Below are positions 18,043-27,627 of a stretch of 64,000 bases of DNA, one piece after another; positions within the stretch are counted from its first letter, which is position 1; each line of letters begins with the position of its first letter. The translations under genes and the position numbers were made by a program. The stretch is from Massilia brevitalea (GTDB taxonomy: Bacteria > Pseudomonadota > Gammaproteobacteria > Burkholderiales > Burkholderiaceae_D). The notes beneath the pieces were generated by a model. The model searched no databases. It saw nothing but the letters and a program-made list of their open reading frames with translations, and was not told the origin of the DNA. The stretch covers positions 1-64,000 of the forward strand of contig NZ_JAULSI010000014.1 in the NCBI RefSeq assembly GCF_030711405.1. The letters are read 5' to 3'.

Positions 18043-18855
18043 ATGAACAACGCTCAACTTGGTGGTGCCACGCAAAAAGCGCAATCGGTCAACGGAATCC
18101 CGTCGACCAAAGAAGAAATCCGAGCTGCGTCGCGTCCAGTCGTGAGCGTCAGCGGTACCCAGCAGAATGAACTGCTGGCCGCCCTGCCGCGCCAGGACCT
18201 GGAAACCCTGTTCGAGCACCTGGAACTGGTTCCTATGCCTTTCGGCAAAGAACTGTTCGAGTATGGCAGCAAATTGGAATACGTGTATTTCCCGACAACC
18301 GCAATCGTGTCGCTCCTGTATGTGATGGAAGACGGCGCCACCACCGAGATCGCCGTAGTCGGCCATGAAGGCGTGGTCGGTGTGTCGCTGTTCATGGGCG
18401 AACGCGCCATGTGCAGCGCCGTCGTGCAAAGCGCCGGCTACGGCTACCGCCTGAAGACCCAGTTCCTGCGCGACGCCTTCATGAAAGGCGGCGCCCTGCC
18501 CCAGCTCCTGATGCGCTACACCAATGCCCTGTTCGCCCAGATGGCCCAGAACGCCGTCGGCGGCCGCCACAGCTCGATCGAACAGAAGCTGTGCCGCTGG
18601 CTGCTCGACCGCCTGGATCGTTCGCCAGGCAACGAGCTGAAAGTGACCCAGGAACTGATCTCGATCATGCTCGGCGTGCGCCGCGAGTCGATCACCGCCG
18701 CTGCCGGCAAGCTGCAGGACGAAGGCCTGATCCAGTACCGCCGCGGCAACATCACGGTCCTCGACCGTGCCGGCCTGGAAGAGTACGCCGGCGAATGCTA
18801 CAAGGTCGCGAAGACCGAGTACGACCGCCTGCTGATGGACGTCGCCGCCCGCTAA
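18043..18855 (+). CDS. Crp/Fnr-family transcriptional regulator
   Basis: A 270-residue regulator with an N-terminal cyclic-nucleotide-binding-type beta barrel (about residues 40-165, YFPTTAIVSLLYVMEDGATT, VVGHEGVVGVSLFMG) and a C-terminal helix-turn-helix (about 195-245, ISIMLGVRRESITAAAGKL). The phosphate-binding cassette of true cAMP receptors is not evident and there are no Fnr-type N-terminal cysteines, so the effector is unknown. The start at 18043 has AGAGGA seven bases upstream, better than the ATG at 18016. Its stop shares bases with the stop of the convergent kinase gene (CTAA at 18852-18855). Confidence 0.9.
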   Translation: MNNAQLGGATQKAQSVNGIPSTKEEIRAASRPVVSVSGTQQNELLAALPRQDLETLFEHLELVPMPFGKELFEYGSKLEYVYFPTTAIVSLLYVMEDGATTEIAVVGHEGVVGVSLFMGERAMCSAVVQSAGYGYRLKTQFLRDAFMKGGALPQLLMRYTNALFAQMAQNAVGGRHSSIEQKLCRWLLDRLDRSPGNELKVTQELISIMLGVRRESITAAAGKLQDEGLIQYRRGNITVLDRAGLEEYAGECYKVAKTEYDRLLMDVAAR

Positions 18856-20399
18856 CGCGGGGCGAGTTCCCCAAGATCGTCGTTCCCCATCGCCGGCAGG
18901 ACCGGCGATGGAATCGGCGCTGCCATGTGGGGCGATTTCCCGCCCCCTTCCGATTGTTCCTGACGCGTGTAATCGGGCAGCGCACCGGCCACTGTGCCCG
19001 GCACCGGCGCTGCGGTAATGCCGGCGCCCAGCGGAATGCTGGCACGGACGCAAGTCCCTACCCCGTTCACGCCGCGCTCGACCTCGAACTTCCCGCCCAG
19101 CAGCAAGGCCCTTTCCCGCATCCCCAGCAAACCGTGCGATTTCGAACGCGCGAACGCGTCTGACGGAATGCCGATCCCGTCATCCGTCACTTCCAGGCCC
19201 AGCACCGCCCCCTCGCGCTCGAGGTGGACGATCACATTGCGGGCCTGCGCATACTTGGCGATATTGTTCAGCGATTCCTGCACGATGCGGAACAGCGCGA
19301 TCGCGTGCATCGGCCCGGCCGCATCGATGTCCCCGTCGACCAGCACGTCGCAGTCCAGGCCGGTGACGCGCGCATAGTCTTCGCAGTAACTCTGCAAGGC
19401 CGCGCTCAGGCCCAGGTTGTCGAGCAGGCTGGGGCGCAGGTCCTCGACAATCCGGCGTTTCAACTGCACGGTATCGACCAGGGTGCTGCGCGCCCGGGTC
19501 AGCATGGCCACCAGGTCGGGCCGGGTGCCGCGCAATTGTTCGGCCACGCTGTTCAGGTCCATGCCGATCGCCGTCAGGTTCGCGCCCATCTCGTCGTGCA
19601 GCTCGCGCGCCAGCTTGGTTTTTTCCTCTTCCGACACATGGATCAGGTGGCGCGACAGGACCGACAATTGCTCGGTACGGCGGACCACGATCGATTCCAG
19701 CTGTTCGTTGGCTTGCTGCAGGGCGTGCTCGGCATCCTTGCGCGCGCCGAAGCTGCGCCGCACCAGGCGATAGAACAGCAGCAGTACGGCAATCGCAGCG
19801 GCGTTGATGCCCAGGCCCAGCATCACCGCATGCCGGTACTGGCCATAAAACGCGGCGCTGCGTGCATTCAGCAATTCGTTTTGTTCGCTCAGCATGATCA
19901 CCACCTGCAGGCGGATCTCGTCGCTGTCGTTGTCGCCGGGCGCGCCGGTGATGGCCAGGATGTCCTCGATGCCGCCCTGGCGGTAGATCGTCATGGCCTG
20001 CTGCATCATGCCGAGCTGGCGCTCGACCAGGCTGCGCAGCTGCACCAGGTTCTTTTGTTGCGAGGAATTGTCGGCCAGCAGCGTGCCGAGCTTGTCGAGC
20101 TGCTGGCCGATGCGCGCCGGCGCCGCCTGCACGCTGCCCAGGTAGCTTTCGGAATTGGAAAGGAAATAGCCGCGCAGATTGCTCTCGGCATCGGTGACCA
20201 GCAGGTTCAGGTGCTGCAGTTCGTCGGTGACCTGGGAAGTGCGCTCCTGCAGGGCGTTCGCCGCCTTCAGGCCATCCAGGTTACGCAGCAGGAAATAGCC
20301 GTTCACCACCAGGATCAGCACGCAGGCAAAACACAGCAGCGTCTTGTAGAGCGGCAGTGCGCGGACCTGGGACGGGGCCGGATCGGTGGTGAAATACAT
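18852..20399 (-). CDS. CHASE3 sensor histidine kinase, NarX/DegS type
   Basis: A 515-residue kinase. Membrane segments at about residues 19-38 and 190-210 enclose a helical CHASE3-type periplasmic sensor (NLLVTDAESNLRGYFLSNSE). A coiled coil leads into HisKA_3 (EEEKTKLARELHDEMGANLT, phospho-acceptor His in LHDEMG) and a HATPase with DDGIGIP and GLLGMRERALLLGG. The last 60 residues are Pro/Gly-rich and unconserved. The HisKA_3 type pairs with NarL-family regulators; one lies 248 bases upstream in the same orientation and is the obvious partner, though a terminator separates them. Confidence 0.93.
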   Translation of the reverse strand: MYFTTDPAPSQVRALPLYKTLLCFACVLILVVNGYFLLRNLDGLKAANALQERTSQVTDELQHLNLLVTDAESNLRGYFLSNSESYLGSVQAAPARIGQQLDKLGTLLADNSSQQKNLVQLRSLVERQLGMMQQAMTIYRQGGIEDILAITGAPGDNDSDEIRLQVVIMLSEQNELLNARSAAFYGQYRHAVMLGLGINAAAIAVLLLFYRLVRRSFGARKDAEHALQQANEQLESIVVRRTEQLSVLSRHLIHVSEEEKTKLARELHDEMGANLTAIGMDLNSVAEQLRGTRPDLVAMLTRARSTLVDTVQLKRRIVEDLRPSLLDNLGLSAALQSYCEDYARVTGLDCDVLVDGDIDAAGPMHAIALFRIVQESLNNIAKYAQARNVIVHLEREGAVLGLEVTDDGIGIPSDAFARSKSHGLLGMRERALLLGGKFEVERGVNGVGTCVRASIPLGAGITAAPVPGTVAGALPDYTRQEQSEGGGKSPHMAAPIPSPVLPAMGNDDLGELAPR

Positions 20400-20605
20400 C
20401 GGTGGATTCCTTCGCGCAACTTAACGGACGGGCCGATTATAGTCTGCCCGGCGCAATGACGCAGCCAGGCGGGACTGTAAGCGTGGGCGGGAGGAGACAG
20501 ATTATGCGGCAGCTGCAGGAGAATCGCGGGACTGCGGCGTGGAGACGGACGAGGTCGGCAAGAACAAACGCCGGGCGGCGTTCGCACCTTGCTCTTGCCG
20601 CATGT

Positions 20606-20637
20606 AAAAAGCGCCAGGGAATGCCTGGCGCTTTTTT
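20606..20637 (-). terminator. Rho-independent terminator after the NarL-type regulator
   Basis: AAAAAGCGCCAGG-GAATG-CCTGGCGCTTTTT forms a 13-base stem with T runs on both strands. It ends the regulator transcript (stop at 20648) and separates it from the kinase gene downstream. It could also stop rightward transcription. Confidence 0.88.
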
Positions 20638-20647
20638 GGGAGCCTGC

Positions 20648-21280
20648 TCAGTCGAGCAGGTTGTTTTTCATTGCGTAATACGTCAGGTCGCTGTTCGACT
20701 GCAGGCCCATCTTTTCCATGATGCGGGTGCGGTAGGTGGACACGGTCTTGATCGACAGCGACAGCGCGTTGCCGATATCGGACACGGTGGCGCCCTTGGC
20801 CAGGCGCAGGAAGACCTGGAACTCGCGGTCCGACAACTCGGTGTGCAGCGCGGTGTTCGGGTCGCGGTCGAAACTCTGGGCCAGCAGTTCGCCGACCGTG
20901 GACGACACATAGCGGCGGCCCTGGTAGACGGTGCGCACGGCGGTTTTCAGCTCGTCGGCTTCGCATTCCTTGTTCAGGTAGCCGTTGGCGCCCATCTTGA
21001 ACAGATTCAGCGCGTATTGCTGCGCCGGGTAGCCGGAGAGAATCAGCACCGGCAGGTTTGGCTGGCCCTGGCGGATGGTGCGCAGGATATCGATCCCGCT
21101 CTGGTCGGGCATGGCGATGTCGAGCAACAGCACGTCGCAAATTTCGCGACGGGCGATATCGAGCGCCTCACGGCCGGTGGCGCCCTCGGCGACGACTTCG
21201 AAATCGCCGGACGACGAGAAAATCTGTTTGAAACCTGCTCGAACTATCTGGTGATCGTCACAAATGGCAACGCGTATCAT
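20648..21280 (-). CDS. NarL/LuxR-family response regulator
   Basis: A 210-residue regulator. The receiver has D8/D9, phospho-acceptor D54 (LLLDIAMPDQSG) and a Lys in YLNKECEADE. The C-terminal LuxR helix-turn-helix (about residues 143-205) reads LSDREFQVFLRLAKGATVSD and LSIKTVSTYRTRIMEKMGL. It probably takes phosphate from the CHASE3 kinase encoded next downstream. The 180 bases upstream (21281-21460) hold no gene. Confidence 0.93.
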   Translation of the reverse strand: MIRVAICDDHQIVRAGFKQIFSSSGDFEVVAEGATGREALDIARREICDVLLLDIAMPDQSGIDILRTIRQGQPNLPVLILSGYPAQQYALNLFKMGANGYLNKECEADELKTAVRTVYQGRRYVSSTVGELLAQSFDRDPNTALHTELSDREFQVFLRLAKGATVSDIGNALSLSIKTVSTYRTRIMEKMGLQSNSDLTYYAMKNNLLD

Positions 21281-21460
21281 TGTCTTCCCTTAAATTTTCC
21301 TGGCACAGGAAAGAGCCGTGCGAACTTTTATTAGCGCCGCGGCTGTCATGCGTCCGATGAGCTAAGCGCATGTAACATTTTAGCACTCCCAGGCCCCAGT
21401 ACAACAGGCGCACGAATGCCTGAGTGTGAACTGCGCCGTGCCTTGAATTACGCCGTGTTT

Positions 21461-21865
21461 TTACGCCGGCCGCGGGCCGTCTTTCAGCAACGCGAGGATG
21501 CCGAGCAGGTCTTCGCGCAGCTTGGCGGTGTCGACCGCCGGCGCTTCCTCGACTTCCACCTGCTCGATGCCGCCGGCCAGGTCGCTGGCGCGGTGGTCAA
21601 GGCGGTTGCGGGCGCCGCTGATGGTGAAGCCCTGCTCGTACAGCAACTCGCGGATGCGCCGGATCAGCAACACTTCGTGGTGCTGGTAGTAGCGGCGGTT
21701 ACCACGTCGTTTGACAGGCTTCAGCTGAGTAAATTCCTGCTCCCAGTAGCGAAGCACATGCGGCTTGACCCCGCACAATTCGCTGACTTCGCCGATCGTG
21801 AAGTAGCGCTTGGCCGGGATCGGCGGCAGCGCAGCGAGTTCATTCTTGTTCGGACGGTCGTTCAT
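21461..21865 (-). CDS. MerR-family transcriptional regulator
   Basis: A 134-residue protein with an N-terminal MerR helix-turn-helix (about residues 20-90: YFTIGEVSELCGVKPHVLRY, NRRYYQHHEVLLIRRIRELL) and a short acidic C-terminal helix (LREDLLGILALLKD) without metal-binding cysteines. Genes of this type regularly end the pheT-ihfA operon in beta- and gamma-proteobacteria; their targets are poorly known. It starts 7 bases after ihfA and should be cotranscribed. Confidence 0.93.
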   Translation of the reverse strand: MNDRPNKNELAALPPIPAKRYFTIGEVSELCGVKPHVLRYWEQEFTQLKPVKRRGNRRYYQHHEVLLIRRIRELLYEQGFTISGARNRLDHRASDLAGGIEQVEVEEAPAVDTAKLREDLLGILALLKDGPRPA

Positions 21866-21872
21866 GGCTCAC

Positions 21873-22316
21873 TCAGGCAGCGCGCGCCAGCGACGCCGGG
21901 CTGGTCTCTTCGACCATGCCCTTGAGTTTCTGGCTGGCGTGGAAAGTCACGACGCGGCGCGCCGTGATCGGGATCTCTTCCCCGGTTTTCGGATTGCGGC
22001 CCGGCCGCTGCGGCTTGTCGCGCAACTGGAAGTTGCCGAAGCCCGACAGCTTGACGGCCTCGCCGCGCTCGAGCGCGTTACGGATTTCGTCGAAGAAGGT
22101 TTCGACCATGTCCTTGGCTTCGCGCTTGTTCAGGCCGACCTGCTCGAACAGCAGTTCGGCCAGCTCGGCCTTGGTCAGGGTCGGCAGGTCGCGCTCTGCT
22201 TCCGCCCGTACCCGCGCCACTTGCATCGCACGATGCAGGTCGGCCGCCAGCGCCTCCTGGAATACGGCCGTATCAACGTCGTTGTTATTAATTTTGAAGC
22301 CCTGCCTTCGGATCAC
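21873..22316 (-). CDS. ihfA: Integration host factor subunit alpha
   Basis: IHF alpha pairs with IHF beta to bend DNA at promoters, origins and recombination sites. The core is unmistakable: [48 protein letters not shown] (the beta-arm with the intercalating Pro), [10 protein letters not shown]. The frame drawn here starts with GTG and gives 147 residues, about 40 more than usual. An internal ATG at 22226 ([13 protein letters not shown]) would give about 117 residues. Neither has a clear ribosome site, so the start is unsettled. It follows pheT by 66 bases in the translation operon. Confidence 0.9.
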   Translation of the reverse strand: MIRRQGFKINNNDVDTAVFQEALAADLHRAMQVARVRAEAERDLPTLTKAELAELLFEQVGLNKREAKDMVETFFDEIRNALERGEAVKLSGFGNFQLRDKPQRPGRNPKTGEEIPITARRVVTFHASQKLKGMVEETSPASLARAA

Positions 22317-22382
22317 GTGTTTTGGACGATATTATCGCGGCGCTCGCGCGGTATGAGCGCGATGACGCCGCAATGCTATCAA

Positions 22383-24809
22383 CTACCCGCGCAATTTTGC
22401 GCTGTGTTTTTCTTTTGCAGCCTCAGCCACAGCAGCCATCAAGGCCTCTACGGCATCGTCCTGCAAGGTCGATTGAGTATCTTGCAAGCTAAAGCGGAAA
22501 GCAAGCGATTTTTCGTCCGCCTCCAGGCCCTTGCCGCGGTATTCATCAAATAAAACAACCGCTTGCAAGATCTTGCCGTTTGGATGGGCGGCGGCCGCAG
22601 CGCTGAAACTGTCGAGCACGGCCTGGGCCGGCACGTCCTGTTTCACGACCAAAGCGAGGTCGCGCGTGGCGCCCGGGAACTTCGAAATCTCGGCGTGGCT
22701 TGGCACCACGCGTTCCTGCAGCGCAGCGGCATCGACCTCGAACAGCACCGGCGCCTGCGGCAGATCGTACTTCTGCAGCCAGCGTGGATGCAGCTCGCCG
22801 ATGAAGCCGACGACCTTGCCATCGAGCTCGACCGTGGCGCAGCGGCCCGGATGCAGCGCCGGATGCTCAGCCTTATTGAAGCGTACCACACGTGGCGCAA
22901 ACAGGGCTTCCAGGTCGGCTTTCACGTCGAAGAAGTCGACCGCGCGGGTGGCCATGCCCCACTGCTCGTCCACGGCCGGGCCGTAGGCAATCGCACCCAC
23001 GCGCTTTGGCTGCTCGAAGCCGGCGACGGCCAGCGGACCGTCGGCAATCGCCTCGTTACGCTTGAAGATGGCGCCGACTTCGAACACGCGCACACGGCCG
23101 GCTTTCCGGTTCAGGTTATAGCGCACGTTGGCCAGCAGGCCGCCGATCAGGGTCGAGCGCATCACGCTCATCTGGCTGGCGATCGGGTTCTGCAGCTTGA
23201 TCGGTGCGTCGTTGCCGGCGAAGTCCGCTTCCCATGCGCTTTCCACGAAGCTCATGTTCACGACTTCCTGGTAGCCAAGATCGGCCAGCTGATGGCGCAC
23301 GGCGAACAGCGAACGGGTATGTTCCGGCTCGATCAGCATGGCGCTTGGCGCCACCGGCGGGTTCGCAGGAATGTTCTCGAAGCCATATACGCGTGCGACT
23401 TCCTCGATCAGGTCTTCCTCGATCTCGATGTCGAAACGGTAGGATGGCGCGGTGACCGAGAATTGGCCAGCCTCATGCGTGAACGGCAGGCCCAGGCGAT
23501 TGAAGATGTCGGCGATCATCTCGTCGGTGACGGCCACGCCGATCACTTTCGCGGCGCGCGCGGTGCGCAGCACGACTGGCTGGCGCTGCGGCAGGTTCAC
23601 AGCCTGGTCGTCGACCGGGCCGACTTTCGTGTCGTTCGTACCGCAGATTTCGACGATCAGCGCGGTGATGCGCTCGATGTTTTCCACGGTATGCGCGAAG
23701 TCGACGCCGCGTTCGAAGCGGTGCGCCGCGTCGGTCGAGAAATTGTATTTGCGGGCACGGCCCTGGATGGCGTTCGGCCACCAGAAGGCGGCTTCCAGGT
23801 AGACGTCGGTGGTGTCGAGGGTGACGGCGGTGGAGTCGCCGCCCATGATGCCGGCCAGCGATTCGATTTCCTTGTCGTCGGCAATCACGCCCACCCACTC
23901 GTCGACTTCGACGGTGTTGCCGTTCAAAAGCTTCAGGGTTTCGCCCGGCTTGCCCCAACGGACGTCGATGGAACCGTGGATCTTGCTCAGATCAAAGACG
24001 TGCGACGGCTGGCCGATTTCCAGCATGACGTAGTTCGAGATGTCGACCAGGGCCGAGACCGAACGCTGGCCCGAGCGCTCCAGGCGGCGCTTCATCCATT
24101 CCGGGGTAGCGGCGCGCGCGTTCAGGCCGCGGATCACGCGGCCGGTGAAGCGGCCGCACAGGTCCGACGCCGAGATTTTTGCCGGCAGCACTTCATCGGT
24201 ATTCACGGTGACGGCGCGTGCGCTCGGCAGCGACAGCGGCGAACCGGTGAGCGCGGACACTTCGCGCGCCACGCCCAGCACCGACAGGCAGTCCGCCTTG
24301 TTCGGGGTCAGCTTGATGGTGAACTTCAGGTCGTTCAGGCCGAGGTAGTCGCGGATATTCGTGCCGATTGGTGCTTCTTCCGGCAGCTCCATGAGACCGC
24401 TGCTTTCTTCCGAAATCTTCAGTTCCTTTGCCGAGCACATCATGCCCTGCGACTCGACGCCGCGCAGCTTGCCGACCTTGATCTCGAAGGGCTTGCCGTC
24501 GGCGCCAGGCGGCAGCACGGCGCCGGCCTGGGCGCAGATCGCCTTCATGCCGGCGCGCACGTTCGGCGCGCCGCAGACGATGTTCAACAGCGTGCCAGTG
24601 CCCACATCCACCTGGCAGACGTTCAGGCGGTCGGCGTTCGGGTGCTTGGCCACTTCTACCACCTGCGCCACGACCACGTGCGAGAACGGCGGCGCGACGG
24701 CTTCCACTTCCTCGACTTCGAGGCCGGACATGGTCAGCAGGTGGGCCAGTTCGTCCGAATTCATTTTCGGATCGACCAGGGAACGGAGCCAGTTTTCGGA
24801 GAATTGCAT
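22383..24809 (-). CDS. pheT: Phenylalanine-tRNA ligase beta subunit
   Basis: The 808-residue beta subunit of the alpha2-beta2 enzyme that charges tRNA-Phe. Domains in order: the tRNA-binding EMAP-like fold (about residues 39-150, [18 protein letters not shown]), B3/B4 editing domain (about 215-390), B5 (about 400-475), the catalytic-like core, and the C-terminal anticodon-binding FDX-ACB domain (about 710-808, [12 protein letters not shown]). The length is normal. AGGT lies upstream of the ATG. It follows pheS after 95 bases that hold a stable hairpin. Confidence 0.98.
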   Translation of the reverse strand: MQFSENWLRSLVDPKMNSDELAHLLTMSGLEVEEVEAVAPPFSHVVVAQVVEVAKHPNADRLNVCQVDVGTGTLLNIVCGAPNVRAGMKAICAQAGAVLPPGADGKPFEIKVGKLRGVESQGMMCSAKELKISEESSGLMELPEEAPIGTNIRDYLGLNDLKFTIKLTPNKADCLSVLGVAREVSALTGSPLSLPSARAVTVNTDEVLPAKISASDLCGRFTGRVIRGLNARAATPEWMKRRLERSGQRSVSALVDISNYVMLEIGQPSHVFDLSKIHGSIDVRWGKPGETLKLLNGNTVEVDEWVGVIADDKEIESLAGIMGGDSTAVTLDTTDVYLEAAFWWPNAIQGRARKYNFSTDAAHRFERGVDFAHTVENIERITALIVEICGTNDTKVGPVDDQAVNLPQRQPVVLRTARAAKVIGVAVTDEMIADIFNRLGLPFTHEAGQFSVTAPSYRFDIEIEEDLIEEVARVYGFENIPANPPVAPSAMLIEPEHTRSLFAVRHQLADLGYQEVVNMSFVESAWEADFAGNDAPIKLQNPIASQMSVMRSTLIGGLLANVRYNLNRKAGRVRVFEVGAIFKRNEAIADGPLAVAGFEQPKRVGAIAYGPAVDEQWGMATRAVDFFDVKADLEALFAPRVVRFNKAEHPALHPGRCATVELDGKVVGFIGELHPRWLQKYDLPQAPVLFEVDAAALQERVVPSHAEISKFPGATRDLALVVKQDVPAQAVLDSFSAAAAAHPNGKILQAVVLFDEYRGKGLEADEKSLAFRFSLQDTQSTLQDDAVEALMAAVAEAAKEKHSAKLRG

Positions 24810-24862
24810 AATCTTTTTACCTTATAGCTGCGCTATTTATCAGGTTTTCTTATAAATGGACG

Positions 24863-24892
24863 AGGAAACCGGAGCAAGCTCGACGGTTTCCT
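24863..24892 (-). promoter_or_regulatory. Hairpin between pheS and pheT
   Basis: AGGAAACCG and CGGTTTCCT form a 9-base perfect stem around a 12-base centre that itself holds GAGC-AA-GCTC. There is no T run after it on the minus strand, so it is more likely an RNA stability or processing element than a terminator. Confidence 0.5.
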
Positions 24893-24904
24893 ACATGCTC
24901 ATTC

Positions 24905-25978
<1,074 letters not shown>

Positions 25979-25980
25979 TC

Positions 25981-26044
25981 AAAAACGGGGCACAGGTATG
26001 AACCGATGCCCCGCTTCTAAAAGCGCTACGTTACCGCAGCGCTT
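25981..26044 (-). promoter_or_regulatory. Tandem hairpins before pheS (terminator or attenuator)
   Basis: In transcript order, AAGCGCT/AGCGCTT (26021-26044) is followed by TTTAG, and CGGGGCA/TGCCCCG (25986-26013, with an inner GGT/ACC pair) is followed by TTTTTGATTG. The second looks like an intrinsic terminator placed 45 bases before the pheS ATG. In E. coli pheST is attenuated from this same gap, but no Phe-rich leader peptide is visible here. Confidence 0.6.
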
Positions 26045-26063
26045 GTCGTACTCAACTGGATGC

Positions 26064-26423
26064 TTAGGCAGCCAGCTTGGCCTGGACGGCAGCAACAATC
26101 GCGGCGAAAGCCGGCTTGTCGTGCACGGCCATGTCGGCCAGAACCTTACGGTCCAGTTCAATCGCGGCTTTTTTCAGGCCGTTCATGAAGACACTGTAGG
26201 TCATGCCGTGCGAACGCGATGCTGCGTTGATACGGGTGATCCACAGTGCGCGGAAGACGCGCTTCTTGTTACGACGATCGCGGTATGCGTACTGGCCAGC
26301 GCGCATGACTGCTTGCTTGGCAATACGGAATACCTTGCTGCGACGGCCGCGGTAACCCTTGGCAAGCGCAAGAACTTTCTTATGACGGGCACGTGCAGTA
26401 ACCCCACGTTTTACTCGAGGCAT
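26064..26423 (-). CDS. rplT: 50S ribosomal protein L20
   Basis: A 119-residue, very basic protein needed early in 50S assembly: [20 protein letters not shown], then [20 protein letters not shown]. The length and sequence are standard. AAGGAG lies in front of the ATG. It follows rpmI after 20 bases; in E. coli L20 also represses rpmI-rplT translation, and no claim on that can be made here. Confidence 0.98.
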   Translation of the reverse strand: MPRVKRGVTARARHKKVLALAKGYRGRRSKVFRIAKQAVMRAGQYAYRDRRNKKRVFRALWITRINAASRSHGMTYSVFMNGLKKAAIELDRKVLADMAVHDKPAFAAIVAAVQAKLAA

Positions 26424-26443
26424 ATTCGCTCCTTAGTGTGAGA

Positions 26444-26641
26444 TTAAGCAGATGGCATCATGCGGTAGACGCTGGTCACGTCCGACGCATTGATGTTACG
26501 GGTGCCGCGCAGTTGGCGCTTGTTCTTGGTGGTCTTCTTGGTCAGGATGTGACGCTTGAACGCCATACCCGATTTGACAGTACCGCCCGGACGCACGCGA
26601 AAACGTTTCTTCGCGCTGCTTTTGGTTTTCATTTTTGGCAT
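26444..26641 (-). CDS. rpmI: 50S ribosomal protein L35
   Basis: A 65-residue ribosomal protein starting [16 protein letters not shown], the family's canonical start. An ATG two codons upstream is too close to the GAGGA ribosome site (3 bases), while the chosen start is 9 bases from it. It is followed directly by rplT. Confidence 0.97.
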   Translation of the reverse strand: MPKMKTKSSAKKRFRVRPGGTVKSGMAFKRHILTKKTTKNKRQLRGTRNINASDVTSVYRMMPSA

Positions 26642-26814
26642 AGTCATCTGTCCTCGCGGACAGCCTCATATGTAACAGGATTGCAGGTGGCAGCGACGCT
26701 GCTCTTAGATGCCTACTTTCACTTGTTTTGCAGCGGACCGCAGGCCCACTACAACCTGTTTCGAAAAACAGGAACCGCAGATTCTAGCACAGGTTGTAGG
26801 GAAATGTGTTGCTT

Positions 26815-26953
26815 TGTAGGGTGGGCACTCGTGCCCACGCGGTCGTACCGATGCGCACTGCACATCATCGCCGAAGGGCCGGTCGATCATCATATGGAAC
26901 GTTTCGATAAATCATCCGCACCATACCGCGTGGGCACAAGTGCCCACCCCACG
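26815..26953. repeat. Inverted pair of palindromic repeats inside the infC-rpmI gap
   Basis: Copies at 26815-26849 (GTAGGGTGGGCACTCGTGCC then CACGCGG) and 26925-26953 (its reverse complement) flank about 75 bases. Unlike most bacteria, where infC and rpmI nearly touch, the gap here is 425 bases (26642-27066) and holds this repeat and a terminator-like hairpin. No gene is seen in the gap. Confidence 0.85.
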
Positions 26954-26990
26954 AAAACAGCGCCATGCAAACGCACCAGACCCTACAAAC

Positions 26991-27041
26991 GAACAAAGCC
27001 GGACCCGGCGCTACAGCTCACGCTGCGGCGCCGGGTCCGGC
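26991..27041 (-). terminator. Strong hairpin after infC
   Basis: GCCGGACCCGGCGC (26998-27011) and its exact complement (27028-27041) form a 14-base stem with a 16-base loop, followed on the minus strand by TTTGTTCGTTTG. It lies 26 bases past the infC stop and should end much of the thrS-infC transcript. Confidence 0.75.
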
Positions 27042-27066
27042 CTGCCCTGCCATCACGACGGAAGAA

Positions 27067-27591
27067 TTACTTCTTCTTCTTCGGCGCGATGATCATGATC
27101 ATCTGGCGGCCTTCCATCTTCGGGAACTGCTCGACCTGGCCATACGGCTCGAGGTCACCCTTCAGACGTTCCAGCATGCGGAAGCCGATGTCCTGGTGGG
27201 CCATTTCGCGGCCGCGGAAGCGCAAGGTGATCTTGGTCTTGTCGCCTTCGTCGAGGAACTTGATGAGGTTGCGCAGCTTGATGCTGTAATCGCCCTCGTC
27301 GGTACCCGGACGGAACTTGACTTCCTTGACCTGGATGATCTTCTGCTTCAGCTTGGCTTCGTGGGCCTTCTTCTGCTCGGAGTACTTGAACTTGCCGTAA
27401 TCCATAAGGCGGCAGACCGGTGGATTCGCGTTCGGCGCGATTTCCACCAGGTCGACGTTCTTTTCCTCAGCCAGGCGAAACGCCTCGGCCAGGCTCACAA
27501 TGCCCAGCGGCTCGTTGTCCACCCCGGACAAACGCATTTCCGGGTGATTAATTTCGCCATTGATGCGATGCGACGACTTGTCAGTAGCTAT
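27067..27591 (-). CDS. infC: Translation initiation factor IF-3, ATA start codon
   Basis: IF-3 binds the 30S subunit and rejects non-canonical start codons. With the start at ATA (27589-27591) the product has 174 residues, the normal size. Codons between it and the first ATG (27537) encode conserved IF-3 sequence ([13 protein letters not shown]), so starting at that ATG would remove the family's N terminus. AAGGAA lies 6 bases before the ATA. The N domain ([16 protein letters not shown] linker) and C domain ([10 protein letters not shown]) are intact, with a KKKK tail. Rare AUU/AUA/AUC starts on infC are the known basis of IF-3 autoregulation. Confidence 0.95.
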   Translation of the reverse strand: MATDKSSHRINGEINHPEMRLSGVDNEPLGIVSLAEAFRLAEEKNVDLVEIAPNANPPVCRLMDYGKFKYSEQKKAHEAKLKQKIIQVKEVKFRPGTDEGDYSIKLRNLIKFLDEGDKTKITLRFRGREMAHQDIGFRMLERLKGDLEPYGQVEQFPKMEGRQMIMIIAPKKKK

Positions 27592-27627
27592 GTTGTTTCC
27601 TTTTAATGTCTGAATGACCGGCCGGCG

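Noticed and set aside
27067-27537. infC beginning at the first ATG
   Set aside because: It would drop 18 conserved IF-3 residues and has no ribosome-binding site; the ATA at 27591 has one.
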